Shown here: in pieces, positions 7,478-14,993 of the stretch
Position numbering within the stretch: position 1 is the first letter of the stretch
Layout: each line of letters begins with the position of its first letter
DNA from: a bacterium endosymbiont of Escarpia laminata
GTDB lineage: Bacteria; Pseudomonadota; Gammaproteobacteria; Chromatiales; Chromatiaceae
Direction: 5' to 3'
Length of the DNA stretch: 64,000 nucleotides
NCBI GenBank assembly: GCA_003660235.1
Contig: QGON01000053.1
Span: 1-64,000 of the forward strand
Translations under genes and position numbers: made by a program
Notes under the pieces: generated by a model
What the model saw: only the letters and a program-made list of their open reading frames with translations
Told to the model about the DNA's origin: nothing
The model's database searches: none

Positions 7478-7780
7478 ATGAACTTAACTCAGAACGAAAA
7501 AGAACTATACAAGGCATATGCAGCAGACGTTGAAGAAAAAGAAACCTACGAAATGGGCCAGGGTGGTGAGCAGTATTACGGGATGAAGCCGGAATACAGA
7601 GCAATCAAAGCAGGCCCACAAAAAGGAAAAATAGAGATCCGGATCTTGAACACGAAGGAAAAAGAAGTCGGCTTGAAGCGCGCATTTATTACGCTAGAAG
7701 AATATGCAAATCGTCCCGCAGCGGGAAAAGAGAAAAGAGAAGCACGATGGGCTTTCAATCATTGTGGAGTTGAGGTGTAG
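7478..7780 (+). CDS. Hypothetical phage protein, 100 residues
   Basis: I do not recognise this protein. It is soluble and rich in Lys and Glu, with regions GQGGEQYYGMKPEYRAIKAG and KIEIRILNTKEKEVGLKRAF. It has a good AAACGGAG ribosome-binding site and is the first gene behind the operator-bearing promoter at 7404. The next gene starts 2 bp after its stop, so they are co-transcribed. Its A-rich codon use differs from the GC-rich structural genes, which suggests separate acquisition. Confidence 0.6.
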   Translation: MNLTQNEKELYKAYAADVEEKETYEMGQGGEQYYGMKPEYRAIKAGPQKGKIEIRILNTKEKEVGLKRAFITLEEYANRPAAGKEKREARWAFNHCGVEV

Positions 7781-7782
7781 AA

Positions 7783-8064
7783 ATGAGCATTGCAGATAGA
7801 CAAATTAAACGCCAACTTACTGGCGAGACGGTTGTGAAGATTCTATTTACAGATACCCACCCCGGCTACATCAGTTTGTACAACCAAGAAAGCGGGTTTT
7901 TTATTGCCCCGCCCTTTTGTGAAACAAAACAGATAACGCCGGAGATTTATAGCGAGCTGTCTAGTAAATTCACAAATGAGCAGGAGTTTAATACAGATCC
8001 AGAAATTCTTGACTCAGGGATGACGTATGATGCGTTTTTCGACAAATACTACAATAATATTTGA
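7783..8064 (+). CDS. Hypothetical phage protein, 93 residues
   Basis: Second gene of the operon controlled by the 7404 promoter, starting 2 bp after the previous stop. The protein is soluble and acidic toward its C-terminus, with no recognised domain. Visible segments are VVKILFTDTHPGYISLYNQE and a Tyr-rich end YDAFFDKYYNN. A 99-bp gap follows, with an imperfect palindrome at 8113-8136. Confidence 0.55.
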   Translation: MSIADRQIKRQLTGETVVKILFTDTHPGYISLYNQESGFFIAPPFCETKQITPEIYSELSSKFTNEQEFNTDPEILDSGMTYDAFFDKYYNNI

Positions 8065-8112
8065 TCTGTCTATTCGGCAGTAAATAGCGCCAAAAACTAC
8101 GATATATCATTT

Positions 8113-8136
8113 CTGAGCTGCTGTTCAGCAGTTCAG
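8113..8136. repeat. Imperfect palindrome before the DUF1456-like gene
   Basis: CTGAGCTGCTG and CAGCAGTTCAG form arms matching at 10 of 11 positions around TT. It lies 27 bp before the start of the gene at 8164. It could be a repressor site or a hairpin. There is no T run, so a terminator is unlikely. Confidence 0.4.
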
Positions 8137-8163
8137 AGATGTTACTACCAGAGGTATAGCCCT

Positions 8164-8409
8164 ATGCAATTCATGCCAACAAATGATGTTTTTTTTCATT
8201 TACTAAATATACTCCAGCTCCATAAAGACAAGGATCTGATTATTGAGTTGTTTGAATCACAGAACATCGAAATATCAAGATCTAAAATCAAAGCGTGGGA
8301 CACAAAAACAGGTCGGCCCACATCGGGGTATAGAGAAATGCCGCGAGAAGCGCTTGATGCTTTTATCAAAGCGTTGTACGAACGCCGTTTAGTCGAGGTC
8401 GACAAATGA
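8164..8409 (+). CDS. DUF1456 (YehS)-like protein
   Basis: This 81-residue protein resembles one repeat of the DUF1456/YehS family: DVFFHLLNILQLHKDKDLI, then IELFESQNIEISRSKIKAW and EALDAFIKALYERRL. Family members usually have two such repeats (about 150 residues), so this is a half-length form. Function is unknown. An AGAGGT ribosome-binding site precedes the start. The stop overlaps the next ATG by 4 bp, coupling it to an HTH regulator. Confidence 0.65.
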   Translation: MQFMPTNDVFFHLLNILQLHKDKDLIIELFESQNIEISRSKIKAWDTKTGRPTSGYREMPREALDAFIKALYERRLVEVDK

Positions 8410-8630
8410 CTCCCGCAGAGTCTCGTCAAGAGCTGGGCCTAACCCAATCGCAGCTGGCTAGGTTGATGGGGAACACCAGCGCGATGACCGTCAGTAAGTG
8501 GGAGACGGGGAAGCGACATCAGACAGCCCAGGCAGCAGAGCTGCTCCGGCTCTTGCTCTGGTTGCACGAAGAATACCCGCGCATATATGCCCAATGGGTT
8601 GGGAATCAGCAGACCCCCGCCGGAGATTAG
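8406..8630 (+). CDS. XRE-type helix-turn-helix regulator
   Basis: This 74-residue protein is essentially a single Cro/C1-type HTH. The DNA-binding core is LGLTQSQLARLMGNTSAMTV followed by SKWETGKRHQ, with a short helical tail (AAELLRLLLWL). The ATGA overlap with the DUF1456-like gene makes it translationally coupled. It is the only XRE-type protein in the island, hence a candidate ligand of the palindrome at 7411-7429. No experimental link can be seen. Confidence 0.75.
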   Translation: MTPAESRQELGLTQSQLARLMGNTSAMTVSKWETGKRHQTAQAAELLRLLLWLHEEYPRIYAQWVGNQQTPAGD

Positions 8631-8757
8631 ACTGGCTGTTAGCTGCAAATCATAAACGAAATTAATCCTAACCCGGGTGGTGACTCAGAACATGAGCCTC
8701 AGCGTCAGCGCCAGTAAAATTTTGGGTTACCAATAACTTCTGCGTTACCATCGCGGG

Positions 8758-9225
8758 ATGAAAAAGACCTTATTCTTCGTATTGTATTTTGTGGTGATAG
8801 TCGTTGTCATGCTGGCAGGGGTCATCGTCTCAGATCACGTATTCGCGGTAGACGGGCCGCCGCCAAAGGTGTCTCGGGAGGAATTGCCCAGCATACGGGC
8901 AGACCCTGGGGGCTGCACCCCTGAAGTGCATGAGGTCCTTCAAGATGCCGTGGATGAGAAATGCAAAATCCTGCGTCGCTGTAAACATGACCAAAGCTGT
9001 GACGCGCTTTTATCTAACCTGCGCAAAAATCTGGACTGTGCGAAAGCCCGCGAAATCCTCAATTCGACTTGTTTTGATGGCGGTGATAATGCGCATAAGC
9101 AGGCCCTTGGTGATGCAAGACAATCAGCTTGGCGCTGCATCGATATACGGGTGAAAAAAAGGTGCGGGTTATGTCCGCATTCAGATTTAGACGATCAAAA
9201 AACTGATGTTGGGGAAAATCCATGA
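8758..9225 (+). CDS. Secreted/anchored Cys-rich protein, Ntox16-like toxin candidate
   Basis: The protein (155 residues) begins with a signal anchor, MKKTLFFVLYFVVIVVVMLA. It continues as a Cys-rich domain with the spacing GGCTPEV...DEKCKILRRCKHDQSCDAL, then LDCAKAREILNSTCFDGGD and NAHKQAL. The pattern of paired Cys, aR-x-x-I-N-x-x-CF-x-GGD and a following His resembles the predicted Ntox16 domain of polymorphic toxins. I recall that family rather than having checked it. The stop overlaps the next gene (a DUF6714-like protein) by 4 bp, the arrangement of a toxin with its immunity gene. A free-standing anchored version inside a prophage is unusual. If not a toxin, it is a Cys-rich envelope protein. 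Confidence 0.5.
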   Translation: MKKTLFFVLYFVVIVVVMLAGVIVSDHVFAVDGPPPKVSREELPSIRADPGGCTPEVHEVLQDAVDEKCKILRRCKHDQSCDALLSNLRKNLDCAKAREILNSTCFDGGDNAHKQALGDARQSAWRCIDIRVKKRCGLCPHSDLDDQKTDVGENP

Positions 9226-9731
9226 AAAACCTTAACCATGAAGACCTTGTGAAAATGATCACAAATGCCTTTTCAGGTTCAGTGTATCCCGGTGATGATG
9301 CCTTGGTGCCTCACTTCGACCGTGATCTGGAGCGACAGAGGATCATGGAGTTTTTCAAAAGGAAGCGGTGGGAGGACCTGTCTTTTCAGAGTATTGACAG
9401 CGGATATCAGGGAGAAGGGTCGGTTTGTCTCTATTTCATGACGACCGAAGCGCTCCGGTATTATCTGCCGGCTTATATGGTCATAACGCTCGATGAGTTC
9501 GACGACGCCGAATTTTTTGCCGATACCGTGGTTCGGACGTTGACGCCACCAGAAGCCGGCAGTGAAGATTTCAAGCAGTTTATAGCTTGGGCAGCCTCTT
9601 TTTCGCAAGAGCAACGCGAAGCCGTCAAACAGTACCTGCTCTACATGTCAGAAAACCACGCAGATGATTTTCAGCTGGAGGGCGCGCCGGATATTGCGCT
9701 GAACAGGTTTTGGCGAAAGTTATTGTTGTAA
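9222..9731 (+). CDS. DUF6714-like protein, candidate immunity partner
   Basis: This acidic, cytoplasmic 169-residue protein has the layout I associate with DUF6714: a start LVKMITNAFSGSVYP, then FKRKRWEDLSFQSID and the central TEALRYYLPAYMVITLDEFD, followed by AWAASFSQEQREAVKQYL. It starts on the ATGA overlap with the Cys-rich protein gene and has no signal peptide. Such members are often found beside Ntox16-type toxins, which supports an immunity role, but the pairing is an inference. A hairpin GGGCT-TAT-AGCCC (9743-9755) follows the stop. Confidence 0.6.
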   Translation: MKNLNHEDLVKMITNAFSGSVYPGDDALVPHFDRDLERQRIMEFFKRKRWEDLSFQSIDSGYQGEGSVCLYFMTTEALRYYLPAYMVITLDEFDDAEFFADTVVRTLTPPEAGSEDFKQFIAWAASFSQEQREAVKQYLLYMSENHADDFQLEGAPDIALNRFWRKLLL

Positions 9732-9742
9732 TTTGCATATCA

Positions 9743-9827
9743 GGGCTTATAGCCCGTGCCAAAATGAGCGCTTGTTTGAAATGAGTCTCCCAAATTGGTG
9801 ACAAACCTCCGGTAGTTTTGGCGCGGG
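9743..9827. repeat. Hairpin plus imperfect inverted repeat before the head genes
   Basis: GGGCT-TAT-AGCCC (9743-9755) is a perfect hairpin just after the immunity-like gene. CCCGTGCCAAAA (9753-9764) also pairs with TTTTGGCGCGGG (9816-9827) at 11 of 12 positions. The pair brackets the junction between the accessory island and the gpW-like gene. It may be a terminator or a junction of the inserted island. No T run follows. Confidence 0.4.
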
Positions 9828-9848
9828 TGACGCTCTATCGTCGTCTGC

Positions 9849-10097
9849 ATGGAATCTGCTCTTGCAACACTAGAGCTCTCAGTTCTTGAGGGCTATCTCT
9901 CCGACGCGATCGGGGCGGCTCATCTGTTGGCGACCGGTTCAATAGAGGTCGAGGTCGAAATCTCCGGCTCCCGCAAAGTCAAATACAACCAGACTACCTC
10001 CCGCCAGCTTGCCGCTTACATCTCCAGTCTGCAAAACGCCATCACCATCAAAAATGGTGGCATGGGGCGTAAACCCATCCATGTGGTGCCGGTATGA
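9849..10097 (+). CDS. gpW-like head completion protein
   Basis: This 82-residue protein resembles lambda gpW, which closes the head-tail connector pore after packaging. It has a helical start (TLELSVLEGYLSDAIGAAHL), a beta hairpin (IEVEVEISGSRKVKYNQTT) and a closing helix (RQLAAYISSLQNAI), the gpW alpha-beta-beta-alpha order. Its position before the portal gene matches lambda W-B. Its stop overlaps the portal start by 4 bp (ATGA). The usual lambda order is terminase-W-portal. Here 5.7 kb separates terminase from W. Confidence 0.75.
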   Translation: MESALATLELSVLEGYLSDAIGAAHLLATGSIEVEVEISGSRKVKYNQTTSRQLAAYISSLQNAITIKNGGMGRKPIHVVPV

Positions 10098-10285
10098 ATC
10101 CGAAGCGCGCCGACGGATATTCCTCACTCGCCGGGTCATCGATGGCCCTGACGGCCCATGACGCGGCAGACGTTACAGATCCGCACTTCGCAAACTGGAT
10201 GCCCCCCATTGGATCTCCAGATGCAGACCTGATCGATGACATGGGGGGTCATGGTTCCCCGTGCCCGCGACTTGGTGCGGAATAA
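10094..10285 (+). CDS. Portal protein, N-terminal piece before the frameshift
   Basis: This frame encodes the first about 52 residues expected of a lambda gpB-type portal, ending in HFANWMPPIGSPDADLIDDM, and then runs out of phase at the G run 10243-10248 and stops at 10285. The matching continuation, RARDLVRNNG, lies in the next frame from 10254. Removing one G joins them. The start overlaps the gpW-like stop (ATGA), which confirms this as the true gene start. Confidence 0.75.
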   Translation: MNPKRADGYSSLAGSSMALTAHDAADVTDPHFANWMPPIGSPDADLIDDMGGHGSPCPRLGAE

Positions 10286-11882
10286 CGGGCTGGCTGCCGG
10301 TTACATTCAAACTGCCAAAGACAACATTGTCGGTCATGTACTGAAGCTGTCGGCCAAGCCGATTACCCGGCTGCTGGGTTGGGATTCAGACCAGGGCGTT
10401 GATTGGGCAAAACAGGTCGAGTCTGAGTTTACCACCTGGTCAGAGACCACTGAATGTGACGCCACCCGCGAGATGACGCTCTTGGGCCTGACTGCGCAGG
10501 CGCTTGGCGCCGCCATGTATAACGGCGAGGCGCTCTGCATTCCAAAATGGTCGAACCGCCCAGGTTCCCGTTGGAATACCCGTCTGATGCTGATCGAAGC
10601 GGACCGCATGGACACGCCGCCGCACCTTAAGCACCGGCCGGATATTCAGGGCGGTAAAGAGAAAAACGCCAACGGTGAGACCATCGCCTATTGGGTGAGA
10701 AAGCGTCACCCTGGGGATGCGACGCTATGGACCGGCAACCAGACGGGCATCAATGAGTGGGAGCGGATTCCGGCTTTCACCACTGCGGGCCGCCGTCAGG
10801 CCATCCACCTGTATGACGCCGAGAGAAGCGGGCAGTCACGCGGGAGAACGGTCCTTTCTGCGGTGATGAAAGAGTTCAAACAGATCGGGCGGTACACACA
10901 GGAAGAGTTGAAGGGCACCATCGTCAACGCCCTGACCGCAGGATTTATCGAGAGCAGTCTCGACCAGGCCTCCCTCATGGAGCTGTTTTCCAGTCAAGGG
11001 GCGACTGATCCCCAGTCGATGAGCCAGAACTGGATGAACCAGTTCAGAGAGAACCGGGTACAGCTACGGGGTGGCGCCATGATTCCGTTGCCCCTGGGGG
11101 CAAAGGTCACGCCCTTCATCCCCGGTCGGCCCAATCAGGCGTTTGAACAATTCATGCTGGCCGTGCAGCGCAACATCGCTGCCGGTCTGAATATCCCCTA
11201 CGAATTGTTGGCCAAGGATTTCTCCAAAACCAACTACTCCAGTGCGCGGGCAGCATTGCTTGAAGCATGGCGCTATTTCCTGGGTCGCCGCCGCTGGCTG
11301 GTTGACCACTGGCTGCGCCCGATCTATGAGCTCTGGTTTGAAGAGGCGATAGATAAAGGCCGCATCGTCGCGCCGGATTTCTACCAAAACAAATACGCCT
11401 ATCTGCGCTGCAAATTCATCTTTGCCGGTCGTGGTTGGGTTGATCCGCTGAAAGAGATCAAGGCCGCCCAGGGTCGAATGGAATCTGAAATCACCAACCT
11501 TGAAATTGAGGGTGCCGAGCAAGGGTATGACTGGGAAGAAGTGCTTGAAGGCAAGGCCCGAGTGCTTCGCAAGCGACAGGAGCTGGGCCTGCCCATCAGT
11601 CAGGAAGAGGGCGGCGGGGCTTTGGCTGTTGCGGATGAAGTTGATGAGGAAGACCCCGACAAGGCCGATCGGCAGGAATCCGCATCCGTTTCGGCAGAAA
11701 TCGAGATTGAAGAGCTGGATCTGTCGATGGGGACCTACAAAGCGCTTTCTTCCGCCGGCGTTTCGACCGTTGGTGATCTCCTGTCCATGACGGGTTCTCA
11801 GCTGCTGGCGGTGGACGGTATCGGCAGAAAGCGCCTCGAAGAGATAAACAACATCGCATTCCCCACTGAGGCGACAGCATGA
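10236..11882 (+). CDS. Portal protein (lambda gpB family) with a C-terminal RNAP-alpha-CTD-like domain
   Basis: The portal is the dodecameric ring through which DNA enters and leaves the capsid. The frame carries the family's landmarks: RARDLVRNNGLAAGYIQTAK, then IEADRMDTP, and the clip/crown stretch ERSGQSRGRT, then AGLNIPYELLAKDFSKTNYS. The true N-terminus is in another frame (10094-10285). A G6 run at 10243-10248 is one base too long, so the gene is frameshifted or mis-sequenced. Residues about 488-548 form an extra domain, LDLSMGTYKALSSAGVSTVG, followed by DLLSMTGSQLLAVDGIGRKR and LEEINNI. This closely resembles the helix-hairpin-helix C-terminal domain of bacterial RNA polymerase alpha. 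The portal family does not normally have it. Confidence 0.85.
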   Translation: MTWGVMVPRARDLVRNNGLAAGYIQTAKDNIVGHVLKLSAKPITRLLGWDSDQGVDWAKQVESEFTTWSETTECDATREMTLLGLTAQALGAAMYNGEALCIPKWSNRPGSRWNTRLMLIEADRMDTPPHLKHRPDIQGGKEKNANGETIAYWVRKRHPGDATLWTGNQTGINEWERIPAFTTAGRRQAIHLYDAERSGQSRGRTVLSAVMKEFKQIGRYTQEELKGTIVNALTAGFIESSLDQASLMELFSSQGATDPQSMSQNWMNQFRENRVQLRGGAMIPLPLGAKVTPFIPGRPNQAFEQFMLAVQRNIAAGLNIPYELLAKDFSKTNYSSARAALLEAWRYFLGRRRWLVDHWLRPIYELWFEEAIDKGRIVAPDFYQNKYAYLRCKFIFAGRGWVDPLKEIKAAQGRMESEITNLEIEGAEQGYDWEEVLEGKARVLRKRQELGLPISQEEGGGALAVADEVDEEDPDKADRQESASVSAEIEIEELDLSMGTYKALSSAGVSTVGDLLSMTGSQLLAVDGIGRKRLEEINNIAFPTEATA

Positions 11883-13216
11883 CCGACATTCTCCGCTATC
11901 CGCATATTGCAGAGCGCATATTCAATACCCCGTTGCTGGTTATGCCGGCAAAGCTGGACGCCATAATCGCGGGTCTCTCTCCACGATTCGGTATCTCTAA
12001 TCCTGACCTTGGCGGTCTCGCTGCGGGTTTGGGTCTGCCGGTCGACCAGGCAGCGAAAGACATCGGCGCATACACCACCTATGTCGGCGAGCGTAAACAG
12101 CCTGGCTATCGCGTGGTAGACGACGTGGGTGTCATCGATGTGTTCGGTGTGCTGGCCCATCGGGGCGGCATGAAAGCCGATTCGTCCTGGATACTCGGTT
12201 ACCAGCAAATCGCCCGCATGTTCGAGGCTGCCCTGGCGGATGCAGATGTTCAGGCAATCGTATTGAACATGGACAGCCCCGGTGGTGAGGTCGGTGGCGT
12301 ATTCGATCTGGCGGACCAGATCTACTCTGCCCGTGGCATCAAACCCATTCATGCCGTAGCGGGCAACCTCTCTGCTTCCGCATCCTACCTGCTCTCTTCA
12401 GCAGCCAGCGAAATATCAATCACAAGCACCGGCTGGGCCGGTTCCATCGGTGTTGTCATGCGCCATGTGGATATGTCGGCAGCCCTCGAAAAAGAGGGGC
12501 TGTCAATCACGCATATCTACGCAGGTTCACATAAGGTCGACGGCCACCCCTTCGCGGCGCTTCCTGAAGATGTTCGCGGACAGTATCAGGCCGAAATTGA
12601 CAAACTCTATGGAATGTTTACCGGTGCTGTCTCCAGGTACCGCAACATCTCAGAAGAGGCTGTTCGGGGCACAGAAGCCCAGGTCTTCATGGGTGATCGG
12701 GCCGTTGAACAACGCCTGGCTGATCGCGTAGAGACCCCGGATCAACTCATTCAACGTCTGTCGGGTCAACACCGGCAGGCATCTACCCATCGGGTTTCTG
12801 CCCGTAACCCAAAGGAGCAATCCACTATGTCTGAACAAGACAAAGAGAAAGTGGCAGCGGCGGAAACCGAAACCGCCGTTGCGAATGCGAAGACCGAAGG
12901 CCGCAAGGCTGAACGTGAACGTATCAACACCATCCTCACCCATGAGTCTGCCGTTGATCGAACTGCGCAGGCGCAGACCCTGGCGCTGGAAACCGATCTC
13001 GACGCCGAAGCGGCTGCGAAGGTGCTGGCAGCATCTCCCAAAGTGGCTGCTACTCAGACCGGGAAAGAAAAAACCGAGTTCGAGAAGCACATGGAGCAGA
13101 ACGCCAATTCCGCAATCCATGCGGACGGTGATGGTGCTGATGCCAGTGAAGAAGAGAACACAGATCTGATCTGGTCTCAGTCAATCGGCCGTGTTCACGG
13201 CTCCACTCAACAGTAA
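11879..13216 (+). CDS. S49-type prohead protease with nested scaffold domain (lambda gpC/Nu3-like)
   Basis: The N-terminal 300 residues match S49 (SppA/ClpP-like) peptidases. The serine-lysine dyad fits Ser167 in LSASASYLL and Lys219 in AGSHKVDG, 52 residues apart as in SppA. Preceding motifs include IVLNMDSPGGEVGG and WAGSIGVVMRHVDM. The C-terminal 130 residues are a charged, Ala/Glu-rich scaffold (KEKVAAAETETAVANAKTEG). An internal start at 12827 with an AAAGGAG site would yield this scaffold alone, exactly as C and Nu3 are nested in lambda. The gene overlaps the portal stop (ATGA). The protease probably cleaves scaffold and portal during prohead maturation. Confidence 0.88.
   Translation: MTDILRYPHIAERIFNTPLLVMPAKLDAIIAGLSPRFGISNPDLGGLAAGLGLPVDQAAKDIGAYTTYVGERKQPGYRVVDDVGVIDVFGVLAHRGGMKADSSWILGYQQIARMFEAALADADVQAIVLNMDSPGGEVGGVFDLADQIYSARGIKPIHAVAGNLSASASYLLSSAASEISITSTGWAGSIGVVMRHVDMSAALEKEGLSITHIYAGSHKVDGHPFAALPEDVRGQYQAEIDKLYGMFTGAVSRYRNISEEAVRGTEAQVFMGDRAVEQRLADRVETPDQLIQRLSGQHRQASTHRVSARNPKEQSTMSEQDKEKVAAAETETAVANAKTEGRKAERERINTILTHESAVDRTAQAQTLALETDLDAEAAAKVLAASPKVAATQTGKEKTEFEKHMEQNANSAIHADGDGADASEEENTDLIWSQSIGRVHGSTQQ
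12827..13216 (+). CDS. Nested scaffold protein (Nu3-like), internal start
   Basis: An ATG at 12827 lies 9 bp after AAAGGAG (12811-12817) within the protease gene and in the same frame. It would produce a 129-residue, highly charged, helical protein (MSEQDKEKVAAAETE...), consistent with the capsid-assembly scaffold encoded inside gene C of lambda. The position at the domain boundary and the strong ribosome-binding site support real use. No sequence signature beyond composition identifies it. Confidence 0.65.
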   Translation: MSEQDKEKVAAAETETAVANAKTEGRKAERERINTILTHESAVDRTAQAQTLALETDLDAEAAAKVLAASPKVAATQTGKEKTEFEKHMEQNANSAIHADGDGADASEEENTDLIWSQSIGRVHGSTQQ

Positions 13217-13231
13217 GCCGGAGGGCAAATC

Positions 13232-13597
13232 ATGGCAAACCTAACCGAAGGGATCTACCCCGCCGAGTTCATCATTTCCGAGTCTCGCGGAACGCGTTCA
13301 CGGGATGCAGCAGTGTTGGCGACGGGTAACAACCTGGATGCCGGCACTGTGCTCGGCAAAATCACCGCCAGCGGAAAATATGCAGAGCACGACCCTGCCG
13401 CCGTTGACGGTACAGAAAATGCCGTCGCGATTCTCTACGCGCCGACCGACGCCACCCTTGCCGATGCAAGTTGTGTGGTTGTATCCCGCGATGCAGAGGT
13501 AGACGGCAACGATCTCGTCTGGATTACTGGGATTATCGCCGGTGACAAAACCGACGGCATCGCCTCACTTGCCGGTGTCGGCATCATCGTCCGCTAA
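13232..13597 (+). CDS. Head decoration protein, gpD family
   Basis: This 121-residue protein matches the lambda gpD family that forms trimeric spikes stabilising the expanded capsid. Landmarks include GTRSRDAAVLATGNNLDAGT, VLGKITASGKY, and a final GVGIIVR. It starts after a GGAGGGCAAATC ribosome-binding site, 16 bp after the protease stop and 14 bp before the capsid gene. The order D then E is lambda-like. It is somewhat longer than lambda gpD (110). Confidence 0.85.
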   Translation: MANLTEGIYPAEFIISESRGTRSRDAAVLATGNNLDAGTVLGKITASGKYAEHDPAAVDGTENAVAILYAPTDATLADASCVVVSRDAEVDGNDLVWITGIIAGDKTDGIASLAGVGIIVR

Positions 13598-13611
13598 GGA
13601 GAACTGAGAAA

Positions 13612-14655
13612 ATGGCACATATCGATGTATTCAACCAGCGGGCGTTCCAGATGGTATCGCTCACCGCTGCGGTCAACAAAATGCCCTACCGTCCTCACCT
13701 GTTGGGTGGAATGGGAATTTTTACGCCCAACAGAGTGCGCACCACCAGCGTCTCCGTTGAAGAGAAAAACGGCGTACTTAACCTGATCGCGGCCTCTGAT
13801 CGCGGCGCTCCTCTCAATGAGAAGAAGGCGGATAAGCGCAACCTGCGGAATTTCAATACGCTGCGGCTCGCAAAGGGCAGCACGATCTATGCGGATGAGA
13901 TCCAGAGCGTGCGGGCATTCGGGTCTGAGTCTGAGCTCGCGCAGATTTCAGATATCGTCACGGATCGTCTTTCAGGTCCTACCGGTTTGCTGAGTGAGAT
14001 TGCTCTCACCCGCGAAAACCTGATGCTGGGCGCCGTTCAGGGCATCGTTCTCGATGCAGACGGCACCACATCTCTTGTGAACTGGTACACCGAGTTTGGC
14101 ATTACCCAGGCGACAGAGATTGATTTCGATCTCGATAATGCCACTCCCGCATCCGGTGCGGTACGCAAGAAATGCAACCAGGTGATGCGCGCGATGAAAA
14201 AGGCGGCAGCGGGCGCCTGGATTGACGGAATGACCTACGCAATGGCGATTTGCGGTGACAACTTCTTCGACGACCTTGTGGCACATGAAGAGATACGCAA
14301 AACCTACCTGAATCAGCAGGAAGCCGGTCAGCTCCGTAATGATGTCGGCAACGCCTACGAGTCTGTCCGCTATGGAGGCATCTTGTTCGTTAACTATCGT
14401 GGCACCGACGATGGTACGTCTATCGCTGTCGGAATCGACCAGTGCAAGTTTTTTCCGGTCGATGCGCCTGGTGTGTTCCAGGAGGCATTCTCACCCGCCG
14501 AGTTCATGCCTTTCGTCAACACACCTGGACAAAACTTCTACGCCATGATCGTTCCCGACAAAGAGCGTGAAGCGTGGGTTCGTCCAGAGGTTTACAGCTA
14601 TCCGCTGCCGATCTGCACACGCCCCGGCATGCTGCAGCGTGCGCGACGTACCTGA
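13612..14655 (+). CDS. Major capsid protein, gpE family
   Basis: This HK97-fold shell protein of 347 residues is close to lambda gpE (341). Family landmarks: an N-terminal DVFNQRAFQMVSLTAAVNKM, the VEEKNGVLNLIAA strand, GSTIYADEIQSVRAFGSESE, and the C-terminal EREAWVRPEVYSYPLPICTR. It has a strong AAGGAGAACTGAGAAA ribosome-binding site, fitting the need for high expression. It follows the decoration gene directly. Confidence 0.92.
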   Translation: MAHIDVFNQRAFQMVSLTAAVNKMPYRPHLLGGMGIFTPNRVRTTSVSVEEKNGVLNLIAASDRGAPLNEKKADKRNLRNFNTLRLAKGSTIYADEIQSVRAFGSESELAQISDIVTDRLSGPTGLLSEIALTRENLMLGAVQGIVLDADGTTSLVNWYTEFGITQATEIDFDLDNATPASGAVRKKCNQVMRAMKKAAAGAWIDGMTYAMAICGDNFFDDLVAHEEIRKTYLNQQEAGQLRNDVGNAYESVRYGGILFVNYRGTDDGTSIAVGIDQCKFFPVDAPGVFQEAFSPAEFMPFVNTPGQNFYAMIVPDKEREAWVRPEVYSYPLPICTRPGMLQRARRT

Positions 14656-14707
14656 TAACACCCAGCAGCCAGCCCCAGGGACGGGGCTCCATCAAAAGGC
14701 GGTAGTC

Positions 14708-14977
14708 GTGAAAAAGGGCGTTATCTGTTTGTTGCTCCTGTTGGTTTTGACGGGTTGTTCATCACTCGATCAATATCGCTCAGGGGCAATTCAAACGATC
14801 ACTGAAGCCAACGACAGGGTTTTGCAGGACGCAGAGCTGGGAATGTTTCGACTGCCAAGCCAGGGCGCGGTTGATCGCCGTTACGGCACAGACCCTGAAC
14901 TGACGAACGCCTACAACGAACTAAAACGCGCATTACAGCAGAGAGGCATGCTTATGGTGCCGGTGATCACAAAATGA
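14708..14977 (+). CDS. Small phage lipoprotein, candidate outer spanin
   Basis: A GTG start at 14708, behind AAAAGGCGG, gives an 89-residue protein with a signal peptide (KKGVICLLLLLVLTGC) and lipobox LTGC (Cys17). The mature part of about 72 residues is helical and hydrophilic (YRSGAIQTITEANDR). An in-frame frame upstream to 14567 overlaps the capsid gene and is not coding. Lysis spanins in lambda include a short outer-membrane lipoprotein (Rz1). The next gene encodes a TM coiled-coil protein. A spanin pair is therefore possible, but placement in the head module is unusual. Confidence 0.65.
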   Translation: MKKGVICLLLLLVLTGCSSLDQYRSGAIQTITEANDRVLQDAELGMFRLPSQGAVDRRYGTDPELTNAYNELKRALQQRGMLMVPVITK

Positions 14978-14993
14978 AACGGCCGCAAAAAAG

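Noticed and set aside
10243-10248. Programmed frameshift in the portal
   Set aside because: Portal genes are not known to use it, and the shift (+1 by a G run) has no matching stimulator; a lesion or sequence error is simpler.
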